Part shown: piece after piece, positions 24,937-33,040 of the stretch
Numbering within the stretch: position 1 is the stretch's first letter
How the letters are laid out: every line of letters starts with the position of its first letter
Source of the DNA: an uncultured Paracoccaceae bacterium
Lineage (GTDB): Bacteria; Pseudomonadota; Alphaproteobacteria; Rhodobacterales; Rhodobacteraceae
Length of the DNA stretch: 64,000 nucleotides
Assembly (NCBI GenBank): GCA_958439195.1
Contig: OY288154.1
Location: forward strand, 62,001-126,000
Reading direction: 5' to 3'
Position numbers and translations under genes: made by a program
The notes under the pieces: model-generated
What the model saw: the letters and a program-made list of their open reading frames with translations, nothing else
Databases searched by the model: none
Told to the model about the DNA's origin: nothing

Positions 24937-26348
24937 ATACAGGGATCAGTGATCTGTCAGCGAGCGACCTGTCGCGGTTGATCGCCGCGCGTGAGGTGAA
25001 GCCGTCCGAGGTGATGGAAGCCACGTTGGCGCGGGTGGCGGCGGTGAACGGGGCGGTGAATGCCGTCGTGTCGATGCCGGAAGCCGATGCGCTGATGGAT
25101 CAGGCGCGGGCGGCAGATGACGCGCCGCACAGGGGTTGGCTGCACGGGATGCCGATGGCGGTGAAGGATCTGGTGGCGGTCAGGGGGATACGGACGACAT
25201 GGGGGTCGCCGCTGTTTGCCGATCATGTGCCAGTGGCGGATGACCTTTTGGCCGCGCGGATGCGGGCGGCGGGGGCGATTTTCATCGGCAAGACCAATAC
25301 GCCGGAATGGGGGCATGGCAGCCATTCGTTCAACCCGGTGCATGGGGCGACGCGCAACCCCTATGACCTGACGCGCACAGCGGGCGGGTCATCGGGCGGG
25401 GCGGCGGCGGCGCTGGCCACCCGGATGGTGGCGGTGGCGGATGGGTCGGACATGATGGGATCGCTAAGGAACCCCGCGGCGTTCTGCAATGTCTATGGCT
25501 TTCGCCCGTCTTACGGGTTGGTGCCGTCGGATGCGGTGGGGGATACGTTCCTGGCCACGATGGCGACCGAAGGGCCGATGGCGCGAACGGTCGAGGATGT
25601 GGCGCGGCTTCTGGAAGTGCAGGCGGGGGTGAACCCCGAGGTGCCGTTCGGCCGCGCAGGAGAGCCGTTTGGCGACCGGCTGGACATGGATATGCGGGGC
25701 AAGCGGATCGGCTGGCTGGGCGATTGGGGCGGGGCCTATGGCTGTGAGCCGGGAATATTGGAGTTGTGCGAGGAGGCGCTGCGGGTGTTCGAGGCGATGG
25801 GCGCGGTGGTGGAGCCTGTCGCCCCGCCCTTTCCGGCGGAAAAGCTGTGGTTCGCCTGGACGACGATCCGGGCCGTTCTGAATGCCGGGGACAAGCAGGC
25901 GATGTATGCCGACCCGGTGAAACGCGCGCAGATCAAGCCGGAAAGCCAGTGGGAGATTGAACAGGGGGCGAAGGTGACGGTGACGGAGCTGCATGCGGCC
26001 AGCGTGATCCGGTCGCGCTGGTATGCGCGGGTGGCGAAGCTGTTTGGCGAGTTTGACGCGCTGGTCATGCCCACGGCGCAGGTCTGGCCCTTTCCGGTAG
26101 AGTGGCGCTGGCCCCGGTCAATCAACGGGCGGGTGATGGACACCTATCACCGCTGGATGGAGGTGGTGATCCCGGTCAGCCTGGCCGGGTTGCCATCATT
26201 GAACGTGCCGGTGGGGTTTGGCGCGCAGGGGCTGCCGATGGGGATGCAGGTGTTCGGACCGATGGGGGCGGATGCGCGGGTGTTGGCGATGGGGCAGCAG
26301 TATCATCTGGCCACCGATTGGCCGGGGCGGCAGCCGCCCGCGCCGTAG
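24930..26348 (+). CDS. Amidase signature family hydrolase (second copy)
   Basis: This 472-residue amidase is related in fold to, but clearly different from, the one at 19444. The triad region is seen as MPMAVKDLV (Lys), RTAGGSSGGAAAALATRM and DGSDMMGSLRNPAAF. The Ser that follows the GSDMMG loop sits in a less usual context (MMGSLR instead of GGSIR/GGSVR), which may mark a subfamily. The ATG at 24930 falls inside the dispersed motif, about 13 bases after GGGAG, so initiation may be weak. Same strand as the ABC transporter but behind its terminator. Confidence 0.88.
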   Translation: MKHTGISDLSASDLSRLIAAREVKPSEVMEATLARVAAVNGAVNAVVSMPEADALMDQARAADDAPHRGWLHGMPMAVKDLVAVRGIRTTWGSPLFADHVPVADDLLAARMRAAGAIFIGKTNTPEWGHGSHSFNPVHGATRNPYDLTRTAGGSSGGAAAALATRMVAVADGSDMMGSLRNPAAFCNVYGFRPSYGLVPSDAVGDTFLATMATEGPMARTVEDVARLLEVQAGVNPEVPFGRAGEPFGDRLDMDMRGKRIGWLGDWGGAYGCEPGILELCEEALRVFEAMGAVVEPVAPPFPAEKLWFAWTTIRAVLNAGDKQAMYADPVKRAQIKPESQWEIEQGAKVTVTELHAASVIRSRWYARVAKLFGEFDALVMPTAQVWPFPVEWRWPRSINGRVMDTYHRWMEVVIPVSLAGLPSLNVPVGFGAQGLPMGMQVFGPMGADARVLAMGQQYHLATDWPGRQPPAP

Positions 26349-26356
26349 GACGTGGC

Positions 26357-26896
26357 CTATAGGTCGTAGCGGACAAGTTCGCTGTAGACGCTGCCCTGTT
26401 TGGTGTGGCGGGAGTCGTAAAGGACAAAGTGATCGACCGTCCAGGCGGGAGTGGCGAAGGTGCTGCCTGCCGCGATGGCGCGTTCGAGGCGGAAGGTTTC
26501 TTCGGTGCCGGGCGGCGCGAACCGACCCAAGGTGACATGGGGCGTGAAGCGGCGGCTTTCGGTTGCAATGCCGGATGCGCGGGCGGCGTGGTCGAGTTTC
26601 GCTTGCAACCTGGCAAGCGGTTCGCTGGGCGCGACCCCGGCCCAGGCGGCGCGAGGTTTTGAACCGCCAAAAAGGCCCAGCGATTTCAGCGACAGATCGA
26701 AGGGCGGAACGCGGATTTCGGCAAAGCGTTCATGTGCGGCCTCCAGCACGGGTTCGGGCTGTTCCCCAAGAAAGACGAGGGTGAGGTGGAAGCTGCCTGG
26801 ATCGGTCTTGTTCGGCAGGGGAAGCAGGAATTGCTGGATGCGCAGGGCAGACAGCACAGGTTCCGGCAGGGGCAAGGCAAGGAAGGCGCGGATCAT
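26357..26896 (-). CDS. thpR: RNA 2',3'-cyclic phosphodiesterase (2H family)
   Basis: This 179-residue 2H phosphoesterase hydrolyses 2',3'-cyclic phosphate ends of RNA. Both H-x-T-x motifs are present: FHLTLVFLG and FTPHVTLGRF. I chose the ATG at 26896 (MIRAFLALPLPEPV), which matches the family; the frame extends 42 codons upstream into the deacetylase gene. It is eight bases downstream of that gene and converges with the second amidase. Confidence 0.9.
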   Translation of the reverse strand: MIRAFLALPLPEPVLSALRIQQFLLPLPNKTDPGSFHLTLVFLGEQPEPVLEAAHERFAEIRVPPFDLSLKSLGLFGGSKPRAAWAGVAPSEPLARLQAKLDHAARASGIATESRRFTPHVTLGRFAPPGTEETFRLERAIAAGSTFATPAWTVDHFVLYDSRHTKQGSVYSELVRYDL

Positions 26897-26903
26897 GGCG
26901 GCC

Positions 26904-28067
26904 TTATCGATTGGCAAGAAGGGCGAGCCGGTCACGGATTTCCGGGCGGACGGGGCCTTCGCGCGGGGGATCAAGAAGCGTGGTGAGCATATGCGGTTCC
27001 GGTCCGGGGCGGGTGCCGCCACCCCAGGTCAGGGCGCGCAGGATGGCGCTGGCAGCGTCGGGCAGGCGGTCGGGGATTTCAAGGCCGTTGAGCGTGGCCC
27101 AAAGTGCCGTCCAGCAGCGCCCGACCGACCACGGGTTATAGCCGCCGCCGCCCAGCAGCAGAAGGCGCGGGGCAAGCGGGCGGATTTCGGCAAGCGCCTC
27201 GATATAGGCGCGGTTCGACAGGGCAAGGCGAGAGAGCGGATCCTCCAGCAGGCTGTCGGCCCCGGCTTGCAGGACGATGGCCTGCGGGCGGTGGGCGGCA
27301 AGGCGCGGCAGGATCAGGCCGTGAAGGATGGCGCGCGCCTCGCTGTCATTAAAGCCACGCGGGACCGGAAGGTTGAAGGCGCGTCCCCCGGCTGTATCGG
27401 TGAGTTGACCGGAAAAGGGCCAGCGGTTTTCTTCGTGGACCGAGATCATCAGCATGTCGGGATCGCCTGCAAAGGCCGGTTCGACACCATCGGGGTGGTG
27501 GGCGTCGATGTCGACATAGGCCAGGCGGGTAAGTCCGGCATGGCGCAGGGCCATCAGGGCGAGGACGGGATCGTTGAGATAGCAAAACCCGTTGGCGCGG
27601 TCAGGCAGGCCGTGATGCGTGCCTCCGCCGGGCACGTGGATCGCGCCCGTTGCATGGGTGGCGAGAAGCTGGGCCGCCAGGATCACACCGCCTGCGCCGG
27701 TGGCGGGGCGGCGGAACATTTCGGGGAAAACCGGATTGGAGGTGGTGCCAAGGTGATGGCGGGCGCGGGTTTCGGGGTCAACATGGCCTGTCGCTTCGGC
27801 CTGCTGAAGGGCGGCGATATAGGCGGGGGTGTGGTAGGCGGTCAGCGCCGCGGGCTTGGCGCGGGGGCTTTGGCGATAGCGGCCATCAGGCAGCCAGCCA
27901 AGCGTGCGGGCAAGGTCCATCACGGTGGACACACGGGGAACGCGCAAAGGGTGGGTCGCCCCGTAGGACGAGCCGCGATAGATGCCGGAGCCAAGGAACA
28001 AAGGCCCGGACAGGGCATCCGGTGTGACGCCCCCCCCGTTCCGAACCACCGGGGCGGCGGCTGTCAC
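26904..28067 (-). CDS. Histone deacetylase / acetoin utilisation family protein
   Basis: This 387-residue zinc-dependent deacylase of the class II HDAC/AcuC/acetylpolyamine-hydrolase fold keeps the active site: HVPGGGTHHG (His151, His152), YVDIDAHHPDGV (zinc ligands Asp188 and His190) and LLGGGGYN (Tyr). The physiological substrate may be an acetylated protein lysine or an acetylated polyamine. It starts at a GTG at 28067 overlapping the stop of the glutathione peroxidase gene (GTGA) and is followed by thpR after eight bases, so the three genes look like one unit. Confidence 0.87.
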   Translation of the reverse strand: MTAAAPVVRNGGGVTPDALSGPLFLGSGIYRGSSYGATHPLRVPRVSTVMDLARTLGWLPDGRYRQSPRAKPAALTAYHTPAYIAALQQAEATGHVDPETRARHHLGTTSNPVFPEMFRRPATGAGGVILAAQLLATHATGAIHVPGGGTHHGLPDRANGFCYLNDPVLALMALRHAGLTRLAYVDIDAHHPDGVEPAFAGDPDMLMISVHEENRWPFSGQLTDTAGGRAFNLPVPRGFNDSEARAILHGLILPRLAAHRPQAIVLQAGADSLLEDPLSRLALSNRAYIEALAEIRPLAPRLLLLGGGGYNPWSVGRCWTALWATLNGLEIPDRLPDAASAILRALTWGGGTRPGPEPHMLTTLLDPPREGPVRPEIRDRLALLANR

Positions 28068-28582
28068 GGCAAAAGCGCCTCGATCTTCTGGACGACGGGG
28101 GCGGCGGTGGGGCGCATCACGCTGCCCCAGGTGGCGACGATGTCACCGTTGCCGTCAAGCAAAACCTTGTTGAAGTTCCAGTTGGGAACAAAGCCTTCGG
28201 TTTCGGCCACCCATTTGTAGAACGGATGGGCCGCATCGCCGGTAACGGGGGTGATGTCGGTCATCGGGATGGTCAGGTCAAAGTTGACGGCGCAGAATTC
28301 CTTGACCTGTTCGGCAGAGGCGAGTTCCTGCCGAAAATCATCGGACGGGACCGCAAGGACAACAAGTCCACGCGCGGCGTAATCATCATGCAGGGCCTGA
28401 AGATCGTCGAACTGCGCGGCAAAACCGCAAAGCGAGGCGGTATTCACCACAAGGACGGGACGACCCTTGAAGGTATCAAGGTCGATGGTTCCGCCGTCGA
28501 TGGAGGAAAAGCTGTAACCCGCAAAGGCGATGGCCGGAAACGCGGCCGCACAGAGGACTGAGAGGATTGGAAAGATGCGCAT
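28064..28582 (-). CDS. Exported glutathione peroxidase family protein
   Basis: This 172-residue thiol peroxidase has a signal peptide (MRIFPILSVLCAAAFPAIAFA), so it acts in the periplasm. The peroxidatic cysteine is Cys52 in NTASLCGFAAQF, and the Trp motif is NWNFNKVLLDG. In the second motif the usual FPCNQF reads VPSDDF, so the conserved Gln becomes Asp and the resolving Cys becomes Ser; reduction may need another partner. The ATG at 28582 is preferred because it gives the leader; the frame opens upstream to 28909. It is first gene of the gpx-deacetylase-thpR unit. Confidence 0.85.
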   Translation of the reverse strand: MRIFPILSVLCAAAFPAIAFAGYSFSSIDGGTIDLDTFKGRPVLVVNTASLCGFAAQFDDLQALHDDYAARGLVVLAVPSDDFRQELASAEQVKEFCAVNFDLTIPMTDITPVTGDAAHPFYKWVAETEGFVPNWNFNKVLLDGNGDIVATWGSVMRPTAAPVVQKIEALLP

Positions 28583-28853
28583 AACAGCTTCCTTTGAAAT
28601 ACGGTGGGAAGATAAGGCATGGGACAGCGGCGTCAACGAATGTAGCGTCGGGGCAAGTGGTATTGGGGCGGCGACTTGCCGGGGTGGCGGGCCGAAGGCT
28701 GGCGATTGTGATGAAAACCGTGCAGAATCATAGGAAAACCACATAAAATTCGCATGAAAACCACTGTGATCATGGAAAGTTCCGCTTCGAAGTGTCATAT
28801 AGGACAAAAGTAGCGATCTGGACAGAAAACCGGATCGGGGATCGGGCGGGCGA

Positions 28854-29381
28854 ATGAAACGGACCCAGTCAAACCAGTTCCTTCCTGATGGGGAGGGTGG
28901 AGTGCGCAATCAATTTGCCGCGCTGTGCTGGCGTATGCACCGGGGCCGGGTCGAGGTGTTGCTGATCACCAGCCGGGATACTGGCCGCTGGGTCATTCCC
29001 AAAGGCTGGCCGATGGCGGACAAGACCCCCGCAGAATGCGCCGCGACCGAGGCCTGGGAAGAGGCCGGGGTGCGTGGGAATGGCAGGGACGATGCGCTGG
29101 GTTATTATTCCTATGACAAGATGATGGGGTCAAAAGCTGCCCTGCCCTGCATTGTGGCGGTCTTTCCGCTGCGGGTGGAGGAATTGGCATCGCGTTTCCC
29201 GGAACGCAAGCAGCGCCGCCGTCGGTGGTTCAATGCGGAAAAGGCATCCAAACTGGTGGCCGAGCCGGAACTGAAGGCGTTGTTGTTGGCATTGGCCCAT
29301 GACCCGACGGCCATCCTGTCGGACCCGTTGGCCAAAGCCGACGACACGCCGTCCCCTTCCGGCGCGCTGGCCGCCAAATAG
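28854..29381 (+). CDS. NUDIX hydrolase (diphosphoinositol-polyphosphate-type)
   Basis: This 175-residue Nudix hydrolase cleaves a nucleoside or polyphosphate diphosphate. The Nudix box reads GWPMADKTPAECAATEAWEEAGV (residues about 51-73): the catalytic glutamates EEAG are present, but the usual Arg of REUxEE is Thr here. The GRWVIPKGWP segment and RRRRWF tail resemble the DIPP-like subgroup. It is divergent from the glutathione peroxidase gene across a 270-bp gap that must contain both promoters; I see no other gene in that gap. Confidence 0.86.
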   Translation: MKRTQSNQFLPDGEGGVRNQFAALCWRMHRGRVEVLLITSRDTGRWVIPKGWPMADKTPAECAATEAWEEAGVRGNGRDDALGYYSYDKMMGSKAALPCIVAVFPLRVEELASRFPERKQRRRRWFNAEKASKLVAEPELKALLLALAHDPTAILSDPLAKADDTPSPSGALAAK

Positions 29382-29491
29382 CCCTGCGCACTTGCCGCCA
29401 TGTGGACTGTGCTGCATGCTTGATTTCCCGGCAGATCTGCATAGGTGCAATGGGTGATTGACTTTCGTTCCTGCCAACCCGGTGATCCGCG

Positions 29492-29923
29492 ATGATCCGT
29501 TTCAGCCTGAAATGTGCGCAAGACCACGGCTTTGAAAGCTGGTTCCAGTCCGGCAGCGCCTTTGAGGCGTTGAAAGGCGCGGGCCATGTGTCCTGCCCGG
29601 TCTGCGGATCGGTTCAGGTTGAAAAGGCGCTGATGGCCCCAAGCGTGGTGGCGACCAAGTCCGAGGTGGCGGATGCCCCACCGTCGCTGCGCGCCCCCGC
29701 ATCCGAAATGGAAGAGGCGCTGGCCGCGCTGCGGCGGCAGGTCGAGGAGAATTCCGATTACGTCGGAATGAACTTTGTCACCGAGGCGCGGCGCATTCAT
29801 GCGGGCGACGCGCCGGAACGCGCGATCTATGGCGAAGCGCGGTTGGATGAGGCGAAACAACTGCTGGAGGACGGGGTTCCGGTCGCACCGTTGCCGTTTC
29901 TGCCGGCGCGCAAGGCCAACTGA
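29492..29923 (+). CDS. DUF1178 family protein
   Basis: This 143-residue protein opens with MIRFSLKCAQDHGFESWFQSG and includes VSCPVCGS, a CxxC knuckle that may bind zinc with the earlier Cys. The C-terminal region (YVGMNFVTEARRIHAGDAPERAIYGEA) is diagnostic for DUF1178. The family is widespread in alphaproteobacteria and its function is unknown. Monocistronic or weakly linked to the Nudix gene 110 bp upstream. Confidence 0.88.
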   Translation: MIRFSLKCAQDHGFESWFQSGSAFEALKGAGHVSCPVCGSVQVEKALMAPSVVATKSEVADAPPSLRAPASEMEEALAALRRQVEENSDYVGMNFVTEARRIHAGDAPERAIYGEARLDEAKQLLEDGVPVAPLPFLPARKAN

Positions 29924-30056
29924 CGCCGCTGGATTGCGGCGCAATTGCCTTGAATTGTTAACTTTTTATCCTGCGGTCAAATCCGCTTCGCCCTATTGTC
30001 GACACAGTTGCGGGCGAGTCTTTGCCAATGCTCTGTGCAAAGTGGTGGTGAGTGCG

Positions 30057-30704
30057 ATGGTCGACGAAATGCAGGACGCGCGGGTGGATGCGGCGATTAC
30101 GCTGGCAGTTCAGGTGTTCCAGACCACGGAACTGGCCTGTTTTGCCAGAGGCACGCGGATCGAGACGGTGGCGGGCTTTGTCGCGGTCGAGGATTTGCGC
30201 GACGGCATGATGATCGAAACGATGGATCGCGGGTTGCAGCCGGTGCGGCGTGTGCTGTCAAAGGTGGTGGACGGGCGCGGGGCGCTGGCGCCGGTGGTGT
30301 TTGCGGCCGGCGTGTTGGGCAATATCCGTCCGGTGCGGGTATCGCCGCACCATCGGATGGTCATTTCTGGGTGGCAGGCCGAATTGCTTACCGGAGAGCC
30401 GGAGGTTCTGGCCGCTGCGGTCGATCTGGTGGATGGCGCGCGGGTGCAGGTGGTGCCGGCGGATCGGGTGGAATACTTCCACCTTCTGTTCGACCGGCAC
30501 GAAATCATCTTTGCCGAAGGGGCCGCCACGGAAAGCTATCACCCCTTTGCCCGTGACGCGGCCGAGGTTGCGCCAGCCACGCTGGCCGAGTTGCAGGCAG
30601 TGTTCCCCGATTTGGGGCATGCCTTTTGGGAAGGCACGCTGTTGGGCGGGACGGCGCGGCCTTGTGCCAGCCGGGATGAGGCGGCGCTGCTGCTGACCGT
30701 CTGA
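30057..30704 (+). CDS. Hint (Hedgehog/intein) domain protein
   Basis: This 215-residue protein consists of little more than a Hint domain, starting at CFARGTRIETVAGFVAVEDL (about residue 25, with the nucleophilic Cys) and including VSPHHRMVISG and EYFHLLFDRHEIIFAEGA. Only about 24 residues precede the domain, so there is no large N-terminal partner or calcium-binding repeat as in the secreted Hint proteins of this bacterial group. I used the ATG at 30057; the longer open frame overlaps the DUF1178 gene. Role unknown; proteolytic self-processing is plausible. Confidence 0.78.
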   Translation: MVDEMQDARVDAAITLAVQVFQTTELACFARGTRIETVAGFVAVEDLRDGMMIETMDRGLQPVRRVLSKVVDGRGALAPVVFAAGVLGNIRPVRVSPHHRMVISGWQAELLTGEPEVLAAAVDLVDGARVQVVPADRVEYFHLLFDRHEIIFAEGAATESYHPFARDAAEVAPATLAELQAVFPDLGHAFWEGTLLGGTARPCASRDEAALLLTV

Positions 30705-30725
30705 CCGCCTGACCGGATCTGTGGA

Positions 30726-31049
30726 TCAGATCTGCTTTTCGGGCATCTGCACGCGCAGACCATCCAGCGCGTCGGACACCTTCAACTGGCAGGTCAGGCG
30801 CGACCGGACCGGATCGGGGTTCCAGGCAAAATCAAGCATGTCTTCTTCCATGCTGTCCTTCTTGGGCAGCTTTTCCACCCAGGCCGGATCGACATAGACA
30901 TGGCAGGTGGAACAGGCGCAGGCACCGCCGCAATCGGCCTCGATCCCCGGAATGCCATTGTCGCGGGCACCTTCCATGACGGTCAGGCCGGTTGCGACCT
31001 CGACCACGTGTTCCTTGCCGCCATGTTCCACATAGGTGATCTTCGCCAT
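30726..31049 (-). CDS. 2Fe-2S ferredoxin (adrenodoxin-like)
   Basis: This 107-residue electron carrier has the ISC/adrenodoxin-type cluster motif CGGACACSTC and a fourth Cys in RLTCQL. It starts MAKITYVEHGGKEHVVEVATG. It matches the ferredoxin VI / FdxE-type proteins of Rhodobacter and could feed a cytochrome P450 or Fe-S assembly. A 12-bp tandem repeat lies 71-125 bp upstream of its start. The extended open frame to 31601 is antisense to the next gene and rejected. Confidence 0.9.
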   Translation of the reverse strand: MAKITYVEHGGKEHVVEVATGLTVMEGARDNGIPGIEADCGGACACSTCHVYVDPAWVEKLPKKDSMEEDMLDFAWNPDPVRSRLTCQLKVSDALDGLRVQMPEKQI

Positions 31050-31119
31050 TCTACCCTGCCTGTTGCGCCAGATGTGCGTTGCTGCTGCACGACATAGGCG
31101 ATTCCCACCGGCTTTGCCA

Positions 31120-31174
31120 GTGATTGCCCCCAGTGATTGCGCCCGTGATTGCGCCCGTGATTGCGCCCGTGATT
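31120..31174 (+). repeat. 12-bp tandem repeat GTGATTGCGCCC
   Basis: Three exact copies of GTGATTGCGCCC (31133-31168) are flanked by a degenerate copy before (GTGATTGCCCCCA, 31120) and a half copy after (GTGATT, 31169), giving about 4.5 units. It lies upstream of the ferredoxin gene, between the two divergent genes. It could be a slippage-prone tract affecting promoter spacing. Confidence 0.85.
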
Positions 31175-31298
31175 TTCCGCTGGGGTGGCTGCGTTGGGAA
31201 GGCTTGTCAGATGCATCGTATGTTCTATATTTGTTCTTATGCCAATGCCCTCTGCTCACCCCCCTGCCTCCCATTCCGGCAACCCTGCCCTGCGCCCG

Positions 31299-31700
31299 AT
31301 GTCGGATTGGCTGGTGCCGACGACACTGCCCGGCACATGGCCGCGCCCGCCTGCGGCGCTGGTGGCCGCACGGCTGGATGAACCCCCTGCCGGGGCGCGG
31401 GTCTGTGTGGCGGGGTTGGTGCTGTTGCGGCAGCGGCCCGGCACGGCGAAGGGGGTGATCTTTGTCACGCTGGAGGATGAAACCGGCACCTGCAATGTGG
31501 TGGTCTGGGCATCGGTGTTTGAACGGTTCCGCCGCGCGGTGATCGCCGGGCGGATGCTGCGGGTGACAGGACGGTTGCAGCGCGACGCAGGGGTGGTGCA
31601 TGTGGTGGCCGAGGCGATCGAAGACCTGTCACCGATGCTGGATCAGTTGCTGCGCCCGGATTTCCGCCATGATGGCGTGCGCGCGGGGGATCAGCCCTAA
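31299..31700 (+). CDS. DnaE2-like C-terminal OB-fold protein (fragment or free-standing domain)
   Basis: The segment ARVCVAGLVLLRQRPGTAKG through VIFVTLEDETGTCNVVVW to VTGRLQRDAGVVHVVAEAI closely resembles the C-terminal OB domain of error-prone DNA polymerase DnaE2/ImuC. The polymerase and PHP domains are absent, and upstream sequence shows no remnant of them. I use the ATG at 31299 (133 residues), but there is no clear ribosome-binding site; the frame is open to 31185. Either a decayed dnaE2 remnant or a small independent nucleic-acid-binding protein. No imuA or imuB is adjacent. Confidence 0.6.
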   Translation: MSDWLVPTTLPGTWPRPPAALVAARLDEPPAGARVCVAGLVLLRQRPGTAKGVIFVTLEDETGTCNVVVWASVFERFRRAVIAGRMLRVTGRLQRDAGVVHVVAEAIEDLSPMLDQLLRPDFRHDGVRAGDQP

Positions 31701-31812
31701 GTGGTGCCTTTCAGTGAGCCAGCCTTCCGGTGAGCCAGCCTTTCAGTGGATCACAATTGCCGTTATGCTGCCCGGCGATCCGGGGCAACCGGGCGCGCGG
31801 GAATTGAGGCAT

Positions 31813-32349
31813 ATGCAGAAAACAGCCATTGCGACCGGTCTGATGCTGATGGCGCTAAGCGCCTGTCAGACGGCGCTGCCAAAAGCCCCAGGTCAAAGCA
31901 ACCTGGCCGCAGAAATCGTGCGGCTGAACCAGCCCGGACCGCCCACGCAACCGGAAGGCGCGTGCTGGGAAAGCGACGTGACGCCCGCGGTCATTGAGAC
32001 GGTGACAGAGCAGGTGGTTGTGGCCCCCGAAACGCGTGGACCAGAGGGGCAGGTTCTGACCCCCGCCAGCTATCGCACCGACACGCGCACCCGCATTGTC
32101 CGCGAACGCGAGGACGTGTGGTTCCGTGCGCCCTGCCCCACGGACTACACGGTGGAATTCGTCGCCTCATTGCAGCGGGCGTTGAAGGCGCGGGGGTATT
32201 ACCTGCTGGCGCTGACCGGGCAGATGGACGCGGGCACGCGCGATGCCGTGCGGCGGTTTCAGGCGGAACGCGGGCTGGATAGCCCGCGCCTGTCACTGGC
32301 GGCGGCGCGGGAACTGGGCCTGCTGCCAACCGCGTTGGAGGAATTGTGA
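31813..32349 (+). CDS. Peptidoglycan-binding domain lipoprotein
   Basis: This 178-residue protein has a lipoprotein signal (IATGLMLMALSAC, lipobox LSAC, lipidated Cys about residue 17), a proline-rich linker and a C-terminal peptidoglycan-binding domain 1 repeat (VEFVASLQRALKARGYY and VRRFQAERGLDSPRLSLAAAREL). It should be anchored in the envelope and touch the cell wall. It ends in the GTGA overlap with the HD-domain gene. The open frame upstream of 31813 belongs to the OB-fold region and is not used. Confidence 0.83.
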   Translation: MQKTAIATGLMLMALSACQTALPKAPGQSNLAAEIVRLNQPGPPTQPEGACWESDVTPAVIETVTEQVVVAPETRGPEGQVLTPASYRTDTRTRIVREREDVWFRAPCPTDYTVEFVASLQRALKARGYYLLALTGQMDAGTRDAVRRFQAERGLDSPRLSLAAARELGLLPTALEEL

Positions 32350-32981
32350 CCCATTGGGCAAGCCGCGCGCGGGCGCGCATGGTGGAATTGTGGGCCGGAT
32401 CGGTGGATGGCGCGCATGACATGGGGCATCTGGACCGGGTCTGGAAAAGCTGCCGCCTGATTGCGCTGGATGAGCCGGGGGTGGATGCCGATGTTCTGGC
32501 GGCGGCCGCCTATTTTCATGATGCCGTGAACCTGCCGAAAGGCAGCCCCGACAGGGCGCAGGCATCACGCCTGTCGGCCGATCTGGCGGTGCGGGAGCTG
32601 ACCGCGATGAGTTTTGATGCCGGGCGTCTGCCAGCGGTGCATCATGCCATTGCGGCGCACAGCTTTTCCGCCGGGATCGCGCCACAAACACCAGAGGCGC
32701 GCATCTTGCAGGATGCGGACCGGCTGGAGGCGCTGGGGGCCATCGGCATCGCCCGGATGTTCCTGATCGCAGGTCAGATGGGGGCGGCGCTGTTCGATGC
32801 CGATGATCCCATGGCGTTGGACCGCGCGCTGGATGACAAGCGGTACGCGCTGGACCATCTGGAGGTGAAGCTGTTTCCAGTGGCCGAAGCCATGCAGACG
32901 GCGACAGGGCGGCAGATGGCGCAGGAACGGGCGGATTGGATGGCCAGTTTCCGCACAAGGTTGCTGGCCGAGATCGGATAG
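32346..32981 (+). CDS. HD domain-containing phosphohydrolase
   Basis: This 211-residue protein has HDMGHLDRVW early, the HD motif FHDAVNLP near residue 58, then HHAIAAHSFS and ILQDADRLEALGAIG, the metal-binding series of HD hydrolases of the YedJ/HDIG-like type. The nucleotide or phosphate substrate is not known. It starts with a GTG overlapping the preceding stop codon and ends just before a strong bidirectional terminator. Confidence 0.88.
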   Translation: MTHWASRARARMVELWAGSVDGAHDMGHLDRVWKSCRLIALDEPGVDADVLAAAAYFHDAVNLPKGSPDRAQASRLSADLAVRELTAMSFDAGRLPAVHHAIAAHSFSAGIAPQTPEARILQDADRLEALGAIGIARMFLIAGQMGAALFDADDPMALDRALDDKRYALDHLEVKLFPVAEAMQTATGRQMAQERADWMASFRTRLLAEIG

Positions 32982-32983
32982 AA

Positions 32984-33018
32984 AACGGGCGGCAGATTGC
33001 CCTGCCGCCCGTTTTTTT
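32984..33018. terminator. Bidirectional terminator between HD gene and degP
   Basis: A perfect 12-bp stem, AACGGGCGGCAG at 32984-32995 with CTGCCGCCCGTT at 33002-33013 around ATTGCC, continues into a T-run on the plus strand and has AAAA on its left side. It sits between the two converging genes and can stop both. Confidence 0.9.
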
Positions 33019-33040
33019 GCCCAGTCTCTGGTTTCCCGGC

